The notes: generated by a model not told the origin, from the letters alone. 64,000 bases of DNA from Xanthomarina gelatinilytica (GCF_000348685.1 NZ_ANLA01000004.1:558001-622000); one strand, 5' to 3'; counted from the first letter of the stretch, positions 27,397 to 37,291 are shown. Made by a program: numbers and translations.

Positions 27397-30210
27397 TTAA
27401 AAATTATACTTTAGTTGAAGCCCAATGTCCATTCCACGTTTATAATTGGATATACCATTACCGTTTGCTGAGTTAACCACGATATCGCCCAAAGTAGTTT
27501 CTCTAACATATTTTATGGTTGGATTCAATAGGTTTTTGATACTTAAGTTCACCTCAAAATTCTTTTTAATGTTGTTTTTCCAAATAAAGTCTAGAGTAGG
27601 GACGCTTTTTTCAACTATGTTACCTAGCTGTCCGGAGCCTAAAGCATCTATTCTATCAGAGAAATAGGAAAACACTAAATTGGCAGTTGGTTCATATTTT
27701 TCAAACTTAGGTGAGAAGCTTAGATCAGCATTGATAAGCAGTGGTGATGCACCTTGAAGCTCATCTTTGGTTTTTTCAAAGCTCACATCGTAAAAATCAC
27801 CATCTATTTGTGAATAAAGATCTTGTTCTGTGTGCATGTATGTGGCATTCAAACCTGCTGATAGAACCGTATTATCGTCAGCATTTTTAAGAATGTCTTT
27901 TCTAACTTCTAACTCAACACCATAAACCGTTGCCTTGTCACCAGTTCTAAAAAAGCGCTGTGTTCCTGTGGCATCTGCACCAACGACTAAGTTTACTGGG
28001 TCATTGATTTCTTTGGCAAACACACCCAAGGAGAAAATTTCGCTTTTGCTGTAGAACCATTCGTATTTAAGGTCTAAATTGAAAATTTTAGAAAAACCTT
28101 TATCCAATAAGTCTGGGTTACCACCAATTTTAGTTGAAATGTTTTCATAAACAAAAGGGGCTACTTCCTTAAATTCAGGAATAGAAACGGTTTGACTGGC
28201 TGAAAAACGTAAGTTTTGGTCTTCATTTAAAGCATATTTTACATTTAAGCTAGGCAACAAAAAGTTTTCGTGTGAACCGATTTCGCCTTCGCCTTGAGTA
28301 CCTAAGTTAATGACATCAAATCCAATTTTTTGACTTACAGATTCTAATCTTACTCCTGGCACAAACAACCACTTTTCACCAACTTTGATTTCGGCATTCA
28401 AATAACCAGCATAAATGTCTAGATTCCCAGAATAAGTGTTTTCTGGCAAGCCAGGTCTGTTGGTGTTGGATTGTCCTGGAATGGTATTGATTACCTTAAT
28501 TTCATAAATACCGTTACTGCCTTGGTTTATGTTAAGATTATTAAGGTTAAATACGCTGTTTAGGTTATTTACATCTGCTATGGCATAGTCAGAGTCTACT
28601 ATGTCATAACCATAGCGAATATTTTCAAAATTACGCTCTTTGCTTCTACCATTGTAACCTAAATTGAATTTTAGGTTTTCAGTAGCTGAATAGGCAATAT
28701 TTGCTCTACCATTATATTCTTCATCTTCAATATTTTGGAAGTAGCGTTGGTTGTCAAAATCTACGTTACTATAAAAGGTTGGATTGGTATTTGAGTCATT
28801 ATCCAATGCAAAATGATAGTTTTCAATACTTATCCTTTTTCTGTCTGGTTGGTCGGAGAAAACAGTGTTGACACCAAAGCCCCAATCTACTTCAAACTTA
28901 TCAGACTTATGGTTGCCCAAAAGTTGGTTTACAAATATTCTGGTTTGATCAAACTGAACGTTCATTTGGTAAAATCCTTTGTCTGTATTTAATATGGCAT
29001 CTCGGTTTCTACCGTTACCATCCATACCAAAGTAGCCAACAACATCTGATGAACTGTTTATGAATAATGAATTGAATTTTAAGGTATTATTTTCATCAAT
29101 TCTATACTTTAAATTACCCATAACGGTTGATGTGGTACCGAATTCATATTCTTCAGCACTGTCTATATACGCCTTTTTCTCAACTAAAGTATAATCCGTA
29201 TTTGTACCTTTTCTATATTGAAACTCATTTTCGTAAGATCCAGTTAAAAAGACACTTAAGCGAGAATCATTTTTAAAGTCATAACTCTTACCAATTGATG
29301 CTCCATAACCAACATTAATTGGATTGCCAGCCGTTTCAGGGTCAAAACCATGAGATAAGATAACAGGAAAAGGATTATGCTCATATCTTCCATAATAACC
29401 GAAATATCCAGTGCCTTCACTCCTTACAAAATCTTTGTCAACGGCATTGGTGTTAAATCCAGATCCCACAAAAGCATCAACATAAAAATCTCCAGAATAG
29501 TTCTTTGAAGTTATGTTAACATTACCGGCAGAAAAGTCGCCATAAAAACCAGTTGAATAAGCCTTGCTTATAGATACATTCTCAATAATGTCTGAAGAGA
29601 ACAAGTTTAAATCAATATTTTTTTTGTTAACATCGTTTGACGGTAACGAAAGTTCATTCATGGTTGTATTTAAGTAGCGGTCTCCCAAACCACGAACATA
29701 TACGTTGCTTGAGCCCTCTTGTTTTGATACACCAGAGATTTTTGAAACAGCACCTGCAGCATCACCGACCCCTTTTCTGGATAACTCTTCAGCACCAATA
29801 CTTTGTTTAATTTCAACAGCTTTTTTCTGTTCAAGTAAAAGCGCCACTTCACTTTCTCTTTTGGTTGTAGTGGTAATGACTACTTCATCCAATGAGGCAG
29901 CGCTAGCAGACAAAGGCACATTGATTTCCGTAATCTTTCCAGCCTCAATAGTGGCTTCAATCTCCTGGGTTTCATAACCAACAAAGCTAAATACAATGGT
30001 ATAGGTTCCGGGTTCAATATTTTCAATGCTGTATAAACCGTCAAAATCTGATGTAGTTCCTTTAATAGTTCCTTTTATTAAAACATTTGCAAAAGGTAAA
30101 GGGTCATTATTGAAATCTTTATCTGTAAGTTTACCAACCAAAGTTCCTGGGTTTTGGGCTTGTGCAATTGCAGCTGTAAATACAAATAATAATATAAATA
30201 TGTGTCTCAT
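27397..30210 (-). CDS. TonB-dependent outer-membrane receptor with CarboxypepD_reg domain
   Basis: About 937 aa from ATG 30210 (MRHIFILLFVFTAAIAQAQ signal peptide). Residues about 22-105 form a carboxypeptidase-regulatory-like domain (LVGKLTDKDFNNDPLPFANVLIKGT), then a plug (about 130-250) and a 22-strand barrel ending in Phe (LQLKYNF). An earlier ATG at 30252 is in frame but would put the promoter region inside the gene. Imports a ligand through the outer membrane using TonB energy. Coupled to the beta-helix lipoprotein downstream. The upstream Pho-type array suggests it takes up phosphate or an organic phosphorus compound; that is inference. Confidence 0.93.
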   Translation of the reverse strand: MRHIFILLFVFTAAIAQAQNPGTLVGKLTDKDFNNDPLPFANVLIKGTIKGTTSDFDGLYSIENIEPGTYTIVFSFVGYETQEIEATIEAGKITEINVPLSASAASLDEVVITTTTKRESEVALLLEQKKAVEIKQSIGAEELSRKGVGDAAGAVSKISGVSKQEGSSNVYVRGLGDRYLNTTMNELSLPSNDVNKKNIDLNLFSSDIIENVSISKAYSTGFYGDFSAGNVNITSKNYSGDFYVDAFVGSGFNTNAVDKDFVRSEGTGYFGYYGRYEHNPFPVILSHGFDPETAGNPINVGYGASIGKSYDFKNDSRLSVFLTGSYENEFQYRKGTNTDYTLVEKKAYIDSAEEYEFGTTSTVMGNLKYRIDENNTLKFNSLFINSSSDVVGYFGMDGNGRNRDAILNTDKGFYQMNVQFDQTRIFVNQLLGNHKSDKFEVDWGFGVNTVFSDQPDRKRISIENYHFALDNDSNTNPTFYSNVDFDNQRYFQNIEDEEYNGRANIAYSATENLKFNLGYNGRSKERNFENIRYGYDIVDSDYAIADVNNLNSVFNLNNLNINQGSNGIYEIKVINTIPGQSNTNRPGLPENTYSGNLDIYAGYLNAEIKVGEKWLFVPGVRLESVSQKIGFDVINLGTQGEGEIGSHENFLLPSLNVKYALNEDQNLRFSASQTVSIPEFKEVAPFVYENISTKIGGNPDLLDKGFSKIFNLDLKYEWFYSKSEIFSLGVFAKEINDPVNLVVGADATGTQRFFRTGDKATVYGVELEVRKDILKNADDNTVLSAGLNATYMHTEQDLYSQIDGDFYDVSFEKTKDELQGASPLLINADLSFSPKFEKYEPTANLVFSYFSDRIDALGSGQLGNIVEKSVPTLDFIWKNNIKKNFEVNLSIKNLLNPTIKYVRETTLGDIVVNSANGNGISNYKRGMDIGLQLKYNF

Positions 30211-30234
30211 TAGTTTTAGTAAAATTTGATGTGG

Positions 30235-30323
30235 CAAAGAAACCTTATTCATGTAAAGTCAAGGTTATTTACAGGTTAAACCTAAATCATATAACTGTTA
30301 GTTAAATGTTATGAAAATGTTGA
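30235..30323 (-). promoter_or_regulatory. TonB receptor promoter with up to seven phased Pho-box-like half-sites
   Basis: -7 element TTTCTTTG on the minus strand (30235-30242). Half-sites start every 11 bp: 30251 ATGTAAA, 30262 AGGTTAT, 30273 AGGTTAA, 30284 AAATCAT (weak), 30295 CTGTTAG, 30306 ATGTTAT, 30317 ATGTTGA. The one at 30262 is 20 nt from the -7 edge, as in the other three promoters. Expected leader about 18 nt. Confidence 0.68.
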
Positions 30324-30443
30324 AATACTTTTTTCAGGAAATAATTTCTTAACATAAAACGTAATAAAATTGTTTATATCTGCTTTTAAAAAGAGAATTT
30401 TAAAATGTTGAAAAATGTATCTTGCAGCAGTTAAATAGGAATT

Positions 30444-31787
30444 ATGAACTGGGAACAATTACTCTCCTTAAAACGATATGGAGATATTAATAAACGCTTA
30501 AGAAAAGAACAAGACGAAACCAGGTTGGGTTTTGAAGTGGATTACGATAGAATTATTTTTTCTTCTGAATTTAGAAGCTTACAGGACAAAACCCAAGTCA
30601 TTCCCTTATCCCAAACAGATTTTGTACATACCAGACTAACCCATAGTTTGGAAGTTAGTGTCGTAGGTAGAACACTTGGTAGAAAAGTAGGAGCAAAACT
30701 TATTGAGAAATATCCACATCTACAAACCATTCACGGATATCAGGCAAACGATTTTGGTGCCATTGTTGCAGCAGCAGCTCTGGCACATGATATAGGAAAC
30801 CCACCTTTTGGACATTCTGGGGAAAAAGCCATTGGAGAATTTTTTAAAACAGGACAAGGTCTGCAATACAAAAGCCAATTAACAGCCAAAGAATATCAAG
30901 ATTTATGCGATTTTGAAGGAAATGCCAATGGGTTTAAAATAGTTACAGAAAGCCGATCTGGTAAAGAAGGAGGCTTGCGTTTAAGTTATGCCACACTTGG
31001 AGCTTTTACAAAATATCCTAAAGAATCGTTACCAAAAAAACCAACAAGCCATATAGCAGACAAAAAATATGGTTTTTTTCAAAGTGAAAAAAACCTGTTT
31101 CTAGATGTGGCAACCGAATTGGGCCTTTTAAAAACAGGTTCTAAAACAGATTGTAGTTTTGCAAGGCATCCCTTAACTTATTTGGTTGAAGCTGCAGATG
31201 ATATTTGTTACACAATTATAGATTTTGAAGATGGCATTAACTTAGGGCTTATTCAAGAAGAATTTGCGTTGGAATATTTAATTAATCTGGTAAAACACTC
31301 TATCAATTCCAAAAAATACCATAAACTGTCTACCACGCAAGATAGAGTAAGCTATTTAAGGGCTTTGGCCATCAACACCTTGATTCAGGAAGCAGTGGAA
31401 ATATTTTTAGACCATGAAGAAGACATCCTTAACAATAATTTTTCCACAGGTTTATTGGATAAAAGCAAATATGAAGCCCAAATAAACGATATAATTAACA
31501 TAAGCATAAAAAACGTTTATAAGTCCCAAGAAGTGATTGATAAAGAGATCGTAGGATACAAAGTCATCAGTACGCTTTTAGATGTTTATTCAGCAGCAGT
31601 TATAAACAAATCCTTAAACCAAGCTTCAAATTATGATGCGCTGCTTTTAAAGAGTATACCAGAATTGAATTTTTCCGAAAGCAATTCAACGTATCAAAAA
31701 TTGTTAGGTGTTTGTCATTATGTTTCGTTACTGTCCGATAGTCAAGCTATCTTAAAATTTAAAAAGATACAAGGGATATCATTGTAA
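30444..31787 (+). CDS. dgt: dGTP triphosphohydrolase
   Basis: 447 aa. Hydrolyses dGTP (or other dNTPs) to nucleoside and triphosphate. HD-domain metal site: His in THSLEVS near residue 68 and HDIGNPPFGHSGE near 118-130, with a later Asp in EAADDICYTIIDFEDG. The N-terminal RLRKEQDETRLGFEVDYDRI..SSEFRSLQDKTQV block is typical of dGTPases. A -7-like TATCTTG lies 20 nt before the start. No terminator is visible before the following 43-aa gene. Confidence 0.93.
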   Translation: MNWEQLLSLKRYGDINKRLRKEQDETRLGFEVDYDRIIFSSEFRSLQDKTQVIPLSQTDFVHTRLTHSLEVSVVGRTLGRKVGAKLIEKYPHLQTIHGYQANDFGAIVAAAALAHDIGNPPFGHSGEKAIGEFFKTGQGLQYKSQLTAKEYQDLCDFEGNANGFKIVTESRSGKEGGLRLSYATLGAFTKYPKESLPKKPTSHIADKKYGFFQSEKNLFLDVATELGLLKTGSKTDCSFARHPLTYLVEAADDICYTIIDFEDGINLGLIQEEFALEYLINLVKHSINSKKYHKLSTTQDRVSYLRALAINTLIQEAVEIFLDHEEDILNNNFSTGLLDKSKYEAQINDIINISIKNVYKSQEVIDKEIVGYKVISTLLDVYSAAVINKSLNQASNYDALLLKSIPELNFSESNSTYQKLLGVCHYVSLLSDSQAILKFKKIQGISL

Positions 31788-31825
31788 AAAAATTCAGCAG
31801 CACAATGCATTTTAACGCATAAATA

Positions 31826-31856
31826 TTGCTTTTAATCGATAATTTATGTATGTTTA
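31826..31856 (+). promoter_or_regulatory. Promoter of the 43-aa protein
   Basis: TTG at 31826-31828, 20-nt spacer, TATGTTTA at 31849-31856 (one mismatch to TAnnTTTG). The start codon is 28 nt further on. Confidence 0.55.
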
Positions 31857-31884
31857 CCAAACCGAAAACTAATTCTAACTAAAA

Positions 31885-32016
31885 ATGAAAAAAAATCTAT
31901 TGGGAGCTTTAGTCATCATTTTCGTTGCTTTTGCTTGTTTTCTAGTTATGAAAGAGCTGAGTAGCCCAGCAACTTCAGAAGTTGATACCCAACAATATTA
32001 TGCAGATATGGAGTAG
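31885..32016 (+). CDS. Small single-helix membrane or exported protein (43 aa)
   Basis: Short frame: MKKNLLGALVIIFVAFACFL, a second Met, then a polar tail ending in an acidic stretch (YYADME). The N-terminus is basic then hydrophobic, so it is either a membrane anchor or an uncleaved signal; the Cys in AFACF could be a weak lipobox. It has its own promoter-like element. Not recognised. 152 nt of AT-rich leader separate it from the next gene, which has a TATTTTAG -7-like element at 32140-32147. Confidence 0.6.
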   Translation: MKKNLLGALVIIFVAFACFLVMKELSSPATSEVDTQQYYADME

Positions 32017-32168
32017 ACTTCACTCCTTATTTAACCTACTTTAAAGTTAAAATCTATTCAATTTGTTATAATAGCATGAAAAATAGCTTTTTAACTGTTA
32101 AATAATGCTTGTGTTTTTTGAAATATATAATAATTCAGTTATTTTAGCCACAATTAAAAAAAACACAC

Positions 32169-35100
32169 ATGAAAAAAAATTCCCTATTAATTTTTAGCGT
32201 TTTGCTGGTTGCATTAGCCGTTTTTATGTTTATTGAAAATGAAGATGGTGCTACAAAAAATGAAGAAGCTTTGACTTCAGTGGCAGAATTGAAAGAAAAG
32301 CACAAAGAATATTTAGAGAATCATCCTTTTAAAGAGGATTTGTTATTGTCTAAAAAAGAAAGAAAAGCAAACGGTTTGCCTCCAAACAAGTATTTTGAAG
32401 AACAATGGATTTTAACCATGAATCCTGAATTGGGAAGACCAACACCAAATAAAGTTCTTGAATTACAGCAGGAATTGCTCAACCAAAGAAGAGATGACCT
32501 AATAAACGGAAGGGTTCCAGGAGATGCTTTGGACAATGGTTGGCTGGAAAGAGGTCCAAACAATGTTGGGGGTAGAACCAGAGGATTGATGTTTGATCCC
32601 ACAGATGCATCAAACAATACCGTTTTTGCTGGAGGTGTAAGTGGTGGTTTATGGAAAAATACCAATATATCCAGTGCAAGTAGTGTATGGACCAGAGTGG
32701 ATATACCAGAAAATTTAGCTGTTTCAAGCATTACTTACGATCCAAACAACCCTAGCACTTTTTATGTAGGAACAGGAGAGTCTTATGTTGGTGGAGATGT
32801 TAATGGAAATGGCTTATGGAAATCTACAGATGCAGGAAATACATGGACCAATGTTTTTGGAGGGATTACAGGGACTAGCTTCTTTGTTTCAGCTTCCAAT
32901 ATTACAGTAAACTCACCAAGTGGCATTGCAGGAAATTATCAATCTTACCCAACCACTAATTTTGGGTCTGAAATCACATCAACCATAACAGCAGATTTTG
33001 TTTTGGCAAATGACCCTTCTGGGGTTCCAACATTAGCATGTAACTCTTTTGGACCAAGTGCAGCTGGAAAAATTGCTGTTATTAGAAGAGGTGATTGTGC
33101 GTTTGTTGACAAAGTTTTAAATGCACAAAATGCAGGAGCTATTGGTGCCATAGTTATGAACAATGTTCCAGGTGAACCTGTTCCAATGGGTGGTACAAAT
33201 GCTGCTATTACTATTCCCTCGGTAATGATTAGTATGGCTGATGGCGATTTGATAGAAGCTGCAATGGCCTCAGGAACCGTTAATGGATCTTTAAATCCTA
33301 CTTCAGGGGATTTTACAGCTCTGGTTGTACCTGGAGTGCAACATATCAATGATGTAAAAGTTAGAAACAATAATGGAGTGTCAGAAATATACGTAGCTGC
33401 AGGAGATGCCATCTATGGGTCTTCCAATGCTGCTACAACCATGGGAGGTCTGTCTTACGGTTTATACAAATCTGTGGATGGAGGAGCCAATTGGACTGAA
33501 ATCAACCTTCCGTTAACAGCAAATGGACACAAACATAATCCTAACGACATAGAAATTGGACCAAACGGGAAAATTTGGTTGTCAACAACCAATAGTCACT
33601 TGTATGGCGATGGAGGAGGAGTTATTTTCTCTTCTACTGACGGCGTTAATTTTACACAAGCATACGTAGTAAATGGCGCAGATAGAACTCAAATAGCAGT
33701 ATCAGCAACAATACCTGATAAAGTTTATGTGTTGGCAGAAACGGCATCTGGTGTTATTATCAAAAAAACAACAACTGCATTCGTGCCTGCTTTTTTAGTA
33801 CAAACAAAAGCGTTACCAAATGATGCAGATCCTAATATTTCTGCTGGAGACTTCACTAGAGGACAAGCATTTTACGATTTGATGTTGGAAGTGGACCCAA
33901 GTAACGACGAGATTGTTTATGCTGGTGGAATTGATTTGTTTAAATCTACCAATGGAGCCACAACTTGGAATCAATTTTCTCATTGGTACGGAGGATTCGG
34001 ATACCAAGAAGTGCATGCCGATCAACATATTTTAGCTTTTGGAAATAACGATCCAAGCAAAGTTGTTATTGGTAACGATGGAGGCGTGTATTATTCCAGC
34101 AATGGAGGGGCAACAACCCAACCTAGAAATACAGGATTCAATACATCCCAGTTCTATACTGTAGGAGTAGCACCAACCACTGCACTTTCCGGAGATTATT
34201 TTGCTGGAGGTTTACAAGACAATGGTACCCAATTATTGCAAAATGCAAATCCAAATGGTGTAGATGATGCTATTGAGCCTTATGGAGGTGATGGTGCTTA
34301 TACCTTCTTTGATCAAGATGGAACCGACCGTTATTTTATTAGAAACTATGTGTATAATGCTGGAGTTGTTTTACGTTTTTTAAACGCGAATGGATCATTA
34401 GGTTCTGAAGTTGTTATAAATAATGAAAACGCTAGCAATGGATCTTTCATTAATCCACAAGCATTGGATTCCAACCTGGATATTTTGTATTCTAATTATA
34501 ACTCTGGAGCAACCCCAGGTATTAGAAGATATTCTGGAATTAAATCATCAGGAACTTTATCTGCTACAACTTTAACTCATCCTGAATTAGTAACTATAGT
34601 AACTGCTTTAACGGTATCTCCCTATACAACCAATTCTTCAAAATTACTTGTAGGCGACCGTTTAGGAAACATTATTTTAATTGAAAATGCTAATACAGCA
34701 AACCCAACTTGGACAACTATTGATGGTAACTTGTTGGTAGGTAGTGTTTCAGATGTTGAATTTGGTCAGACTGAAGATGATATTTTTGTAACCATGCACA
34801 ATTATGGTGTAAACAATGTTTGGTACACCAGCAATGGAGGAGTCACTTGGGAGCCTAAAGATGGTAACTTACCAGATTTGCCAGTAAAAACTATTTTACA
34901 AAACCCATTAAATCTTGAGCAAGTGATCATTGGAACCGAATTAGGTGTTTGGTTCACTGAAAACTTCTCAGATGCAAGTCCAACTTGGAATCAAGCCTAT
35001 AATGGAATGAGCAATGTTAAAGTTTTGGATTTAGACCTAAGAGACGATAACATGGTGTTTGCTGCTACTTATGGTAGAGGTGTCTTCTCCGGTATGTTTA

Positions 35101-35378
35101 CTGCCGATTTCTTAAGTGTTGAAGAAAATACTTTAGCCTCAGATTTAACTTTATTTCCAACAGTCTCTAATGGAGAGATTACCATAACTGCTAAATCCAA
35201 CTTAGGGAAAATGGATTTATCCATTTATAACCTTAGTGGTCAGTTGGTCTACAATACGGCCTTGGATATGAACTCAAATAGTAGAAAACAATTATCGTTA
35301 GATTTAAGTTCAGGATTGTACTTGGCTAAATTTTCAAAAGGAAGTTTTAGTGAGACTAAAAAGTTTATTATAAAATAA
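32169..35378 (+). CDS. T9SS-secreted beta-propeller protein with inserted PA domain
   Basis: 1069 aa. N-terminal signal anchor (MKKNSLLIFSVLLVALAVFMF), then VPS10/BNR-type propeller repeats (GLWKSTDAGNTWTNV, GLYKSVDGGANWTEI, VWYTSNGGVTWEP). Between blades a protease-associated (PA) domain is inserted at about 250-380 (GKIAVIRRGDCAFVDKVLNAQ). The last 80 residues (LTLFPTVSNGEI onward) are a T9SS type A sorting domain. No catalytic residues seen; the PA insert suggests protein or peptide binding. It is followed by a strong terminator. Confidence 0.9.
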   Translation: MKKNSLLIFSVLLVALAVFMFIENEDGATKNEEALTSVAELKEKHKEYLENHPFKEDLLLSKKERKANGLPPNKYFEEQWILTMNPELGRPTPNKVLELQQELLNQRRDDLINGRVPGDALDNGWLERGPNNVGGRTRGLMFDPTDASNNTVFAGGVSGGLWKNTNISSASSVWTRVDIPENLAVSSITYDPNNPSTFYVGTGESYVGGDVNGNGLWKSTDAGNTWTNVFGGITGTSFFVSASNITVNSPSGIAGNYQSYPTTNFGSEITSTITADFVLANDPSGVPTLACNSFGPSAAGKIAVIRRGDCAFVDKVLNAQNAGAIGAIVMNNVPGEPVPMGGTNAAITIPSVMISMADGDLIEAAMASGTVNGSLNPTSGDFTALVVPGVQHINDVKVRNNNGVSEIYVAAGDAIYGSSNAATTMGGLSYGLYKSVDGGANWTEINLPLTANGHKHNPNDIEIGPNGKIWLSTTNSHLYGDGGGVIFSSTDGVNFTQAYVVNGADRTQIAVSATIPDKVYVLAETASGVIIKKTTTAFVPAFLVQTKALPNDADPNISAGDFTRGQAFYDLMLEVDPSNDEIVYAGGIDLFKSTNGATTWNQFSHWYGGFGYQEVHADQHILAFGNNDPSKVVIGNDGGVYYSSNGGATTQPRNTGFNTSQFYTVGVAPTTALSGDYFAGGLQDNGTQLLQNANPNGVDDAIEPYGGDGAYTFFDQDGTDRYFIRNYVYNAGVVLRFLNANGSLGSEVVINNENASNGSFINPQALDSNLDILYSNYNSGATPGIRRYSGIKSSGTLSATTLTHPELVTIVTALTVSPYTTNSSKLLVGDRLGNIILIENANTANPTWTTIDGNLLVGSVSDVEFGQTEDDIFVTMHNYGVNNVWYTSNGGVTWEPKDGNLPDLPVKTILQNPLNLEQVIIGTELGVWFTENFSDASPTWNQAYNGMSNVKVLDLDLRDDNMVFAATYGRGVFSGMFTADFLSVEENTLASDLTLFPTVSNGEITITAKSNLGKMDLSIYNLSGQLVYNTALDMNSNSRKQLSLDLSSGLYLAKFSKGSFSETKKFIIK

Positions 35379-35397
35379 ACATTATTTAGATAATATG

Positions 35398-35428
35398 AAA
35401 AAGGTGGTTTTTTAAAACCACCTTTTTT
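35398..35428. terminator. Bidirectional intrinsic terminator
   Basis: A GGTGGTTT stem beginning at 35403 pairs with AAACCACC, flanked by A and T runs. It lies between the propeller gene and the convergent dxs. Confidence 0.88.
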
Positions 35429-35447
35429 GTTTTCTAACAATGAAAGC

Positions 35448-37217
35448 TTAGACGTATTTATTGATACATTTGGAAATAGAGATAGGATCGATGTGACATT
35501 CTATCTGTAGCTCCTCTATTGTCCCATGTTCAATAAAGGTATCGGGAATACCTAACAATTCAAAAGTGTTTTTATATTGATGTTTTGAAGCAAATTCCAA
35601 TATGGCGTTACCAAAACCACCATTTACACAACCGTCCTCAACAGTGATGATGGTATCATAAATGGCGCAAATATCGTGTAGAAGTTTTTCGTCTAGAGGT
35701 TTCACAAAACGCATGTCGTAGTGGGAGACAGTGTCTGAATTTTCTAACAAACCTATGGCTTCGGTACAATTTTTTGAGATGGTGCCAATGCTCAAAATGG
35801 CAATTTTACTGCCTTTTTTCAAGGGTATTGCTGTCCCAATTTCAATCTCTTTAAAATCTAATTGCCAATCCATGGTAACACCTCTTCCTCTAGGATACCT
35901 AATGGCAATGGGTTGGGATAATTTTCCCAATTGAGCCGTGTACATAATGTTTCTGAGCTCTATTTCGTTTCTTGGTGCAAAAATAATGAGGTTTGGTATA
36001 CAACGTAAATAAGCCAAATCAAAAACTCCATGATGCGTTGCTCCATCTTGTCCAACCAATCCAGCACGATCCAAACAAAAAACAACAGGTAAGTTCTGCA
36101 ATGCCACATCATGGATTACTTGATCATAGGCTCTTTGTAAAAATGTGGAATAAATGTTGCAAAACGGAACGGATCCTTGTGTGGCCATACCTGCAGCAAG
36201 TGTTACAGCATGTTGTTCTGCAATGCCTACATCGAAAGCCCGATCAGGAATTTGTTCCATCATATATTTTAAAGAACTTCCAGTTGGCATGGCAGGAGTT
36301 ATTCCAATTATTTTTTGGTTTTTTTTGGCTAATTCCACTAAGGTTAAACCAAATACATCTTGATATTTGGGAGGTTGTTTAAAATCTAGTTTTTTACTTA
36401 ACTCACCTGTAATGGCATCAAATTTTCCTGGTGCATGATAGGTGACTTGGTTGTCCTCTGCTTGTTTAAGACCTTTCCCTTTTTTGGTAATTACATGTAA
36501 AAATTTAGGTCCTTTTACTGTTTTTAAACGCTCTAGTTCTGAAATGATCTTAAAAATATCATGACCATCAATAGGACCTGAGTAATCGAAATTTAAAGCT
36601 TCAAAAATATTGTCTTGTTTTTGGGTTCCTTTTTTAACATTGGTAAGATATTGTTTTAAAGCACCTACAGAAGGGTCTATCCCAATGGTATTGTCGTTTA
36701 GGATAACCAATAAATTGGCTTTGGTAACACCAGCATGGTTTAAGCCTTCAAAAGCCATTCCACTTGCAATGGAGGCATCACCAATAACAGCAATGTGATG
36801 TCTGTTTTCACCTTTTAATAGGTTGGCAATTGCCATTCCCAAAGCAGCCGAAATAGAGGTTGAAGAATGGCCTACACCAAAAGTGTCAAACTCACTTTCT
36901 TCTCTTTTTGGAAAGCCACTAAGACCTTTAATTTGTCTGTTTGTGTGAAAAACATCCCTTCTTCCAGTTAATATTTTATGTCCGTAAGCCTGATGACCAA
37001 CGTCCCAAACAAGCAAATCTTTGGGTGTATTAAAAACATAGTGCAAAGCAATGGTTAATTCCACAACTCCTAAACTGGCTCCTAAATGTCCTTCTTTGGC
37101 AGCAACAATTTGAATAATAAACTGTCTAAGCTCTTTAGCAAGTTCCGGAAGTTGCTTAATGGGTAACTTCCTTAGCTCCTCAGGACTATGAATGGATTTT
37201 AATATATCTGTAATCAT
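35448..37217 (-). CDS. dxs: 1-deoxy-D-xylulose-5-phosphate synthase
   Basis: 589 aa. Condenses pyruvate and glyceraldehyde-3-phosphate, first step of the MEP isoprenoid pathway. TPP-binding GDASIASGMAFEGLNHAG...NDN, FGVGHSSTSISAALGMA and the transketolase pyrimidine block VGIAEQHAVTLAAGMA are intact, plus DRAGLVGQDGATHHGVFDLAYL. Slightly shorter than the E. coli enzyme. Upstream of it lies the divergent M36 protease. Confidence 0.97.
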   Translation of the reverse strand: MITDILKSIHSPEELRKLPIKQLPELAKELRQFIIQIVAAKEGHLGASLGVVELTIALHYVFNTPKDLLVWDVGHQAYGHKILTGRRDVFHTNRQIKGLSGFPKREESEFDTFGVGHSSTSISAALGMAIANLLKGENRHHIAVIGDASIASGMAFEGLNHAGVTKANLLVILNDNTIGIDPSVGALKQYLTNVKKGTQKQDNIFEALNFDYSGPIDGHDIFKIISELERLKTVKGPKFLHVITKKGKGLKQAEDNQVTYHAPGKFDAITGELSKKLDFKQPPKYQDVFGLTLVELAKKNQKIIGITPAMPTGSSLKYMMEQIPDRAFDVGIAEQHAVTLAAGMATQGSVPFCNIYSTFLQRAYDQVIHDVALQNLPVVFCLDRAGLVGQDGATHHGVFDLAYLRCIPNLIIFAPRNEIELRNIMYTAQLGKLSQPIAIRYPRGRGVTMDWQLDFKEIEIGTAIPLKKGSKIAILSIGTISKNCTEAIGLLENSDTVSHYDMRFVKPLDEKLLHDICAIYDTIITVEDGCVNGGFGNAILEFASKHQYKNTFELLGIPDTFIEHGTIEELQIECHIDPISISKCINKYV

Positions 37218-37291
37218 TGCTTTATTTGATTTGGTAAAATTATTAAAATAGAAGTTATTTTGGTGATTTTGATAAGTATTTTACTTATTTA

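Noticed and set aside
32945-33412. 155-aa minus-strand frame
   Set aside because: Lies wholly inside the T9SS propeller gene; a shadow of its Gly/Ala-rich codons.
35993-36382. 129-aa plus-strand frame
   Set aside because: Antisense to conserved dxs motifs.
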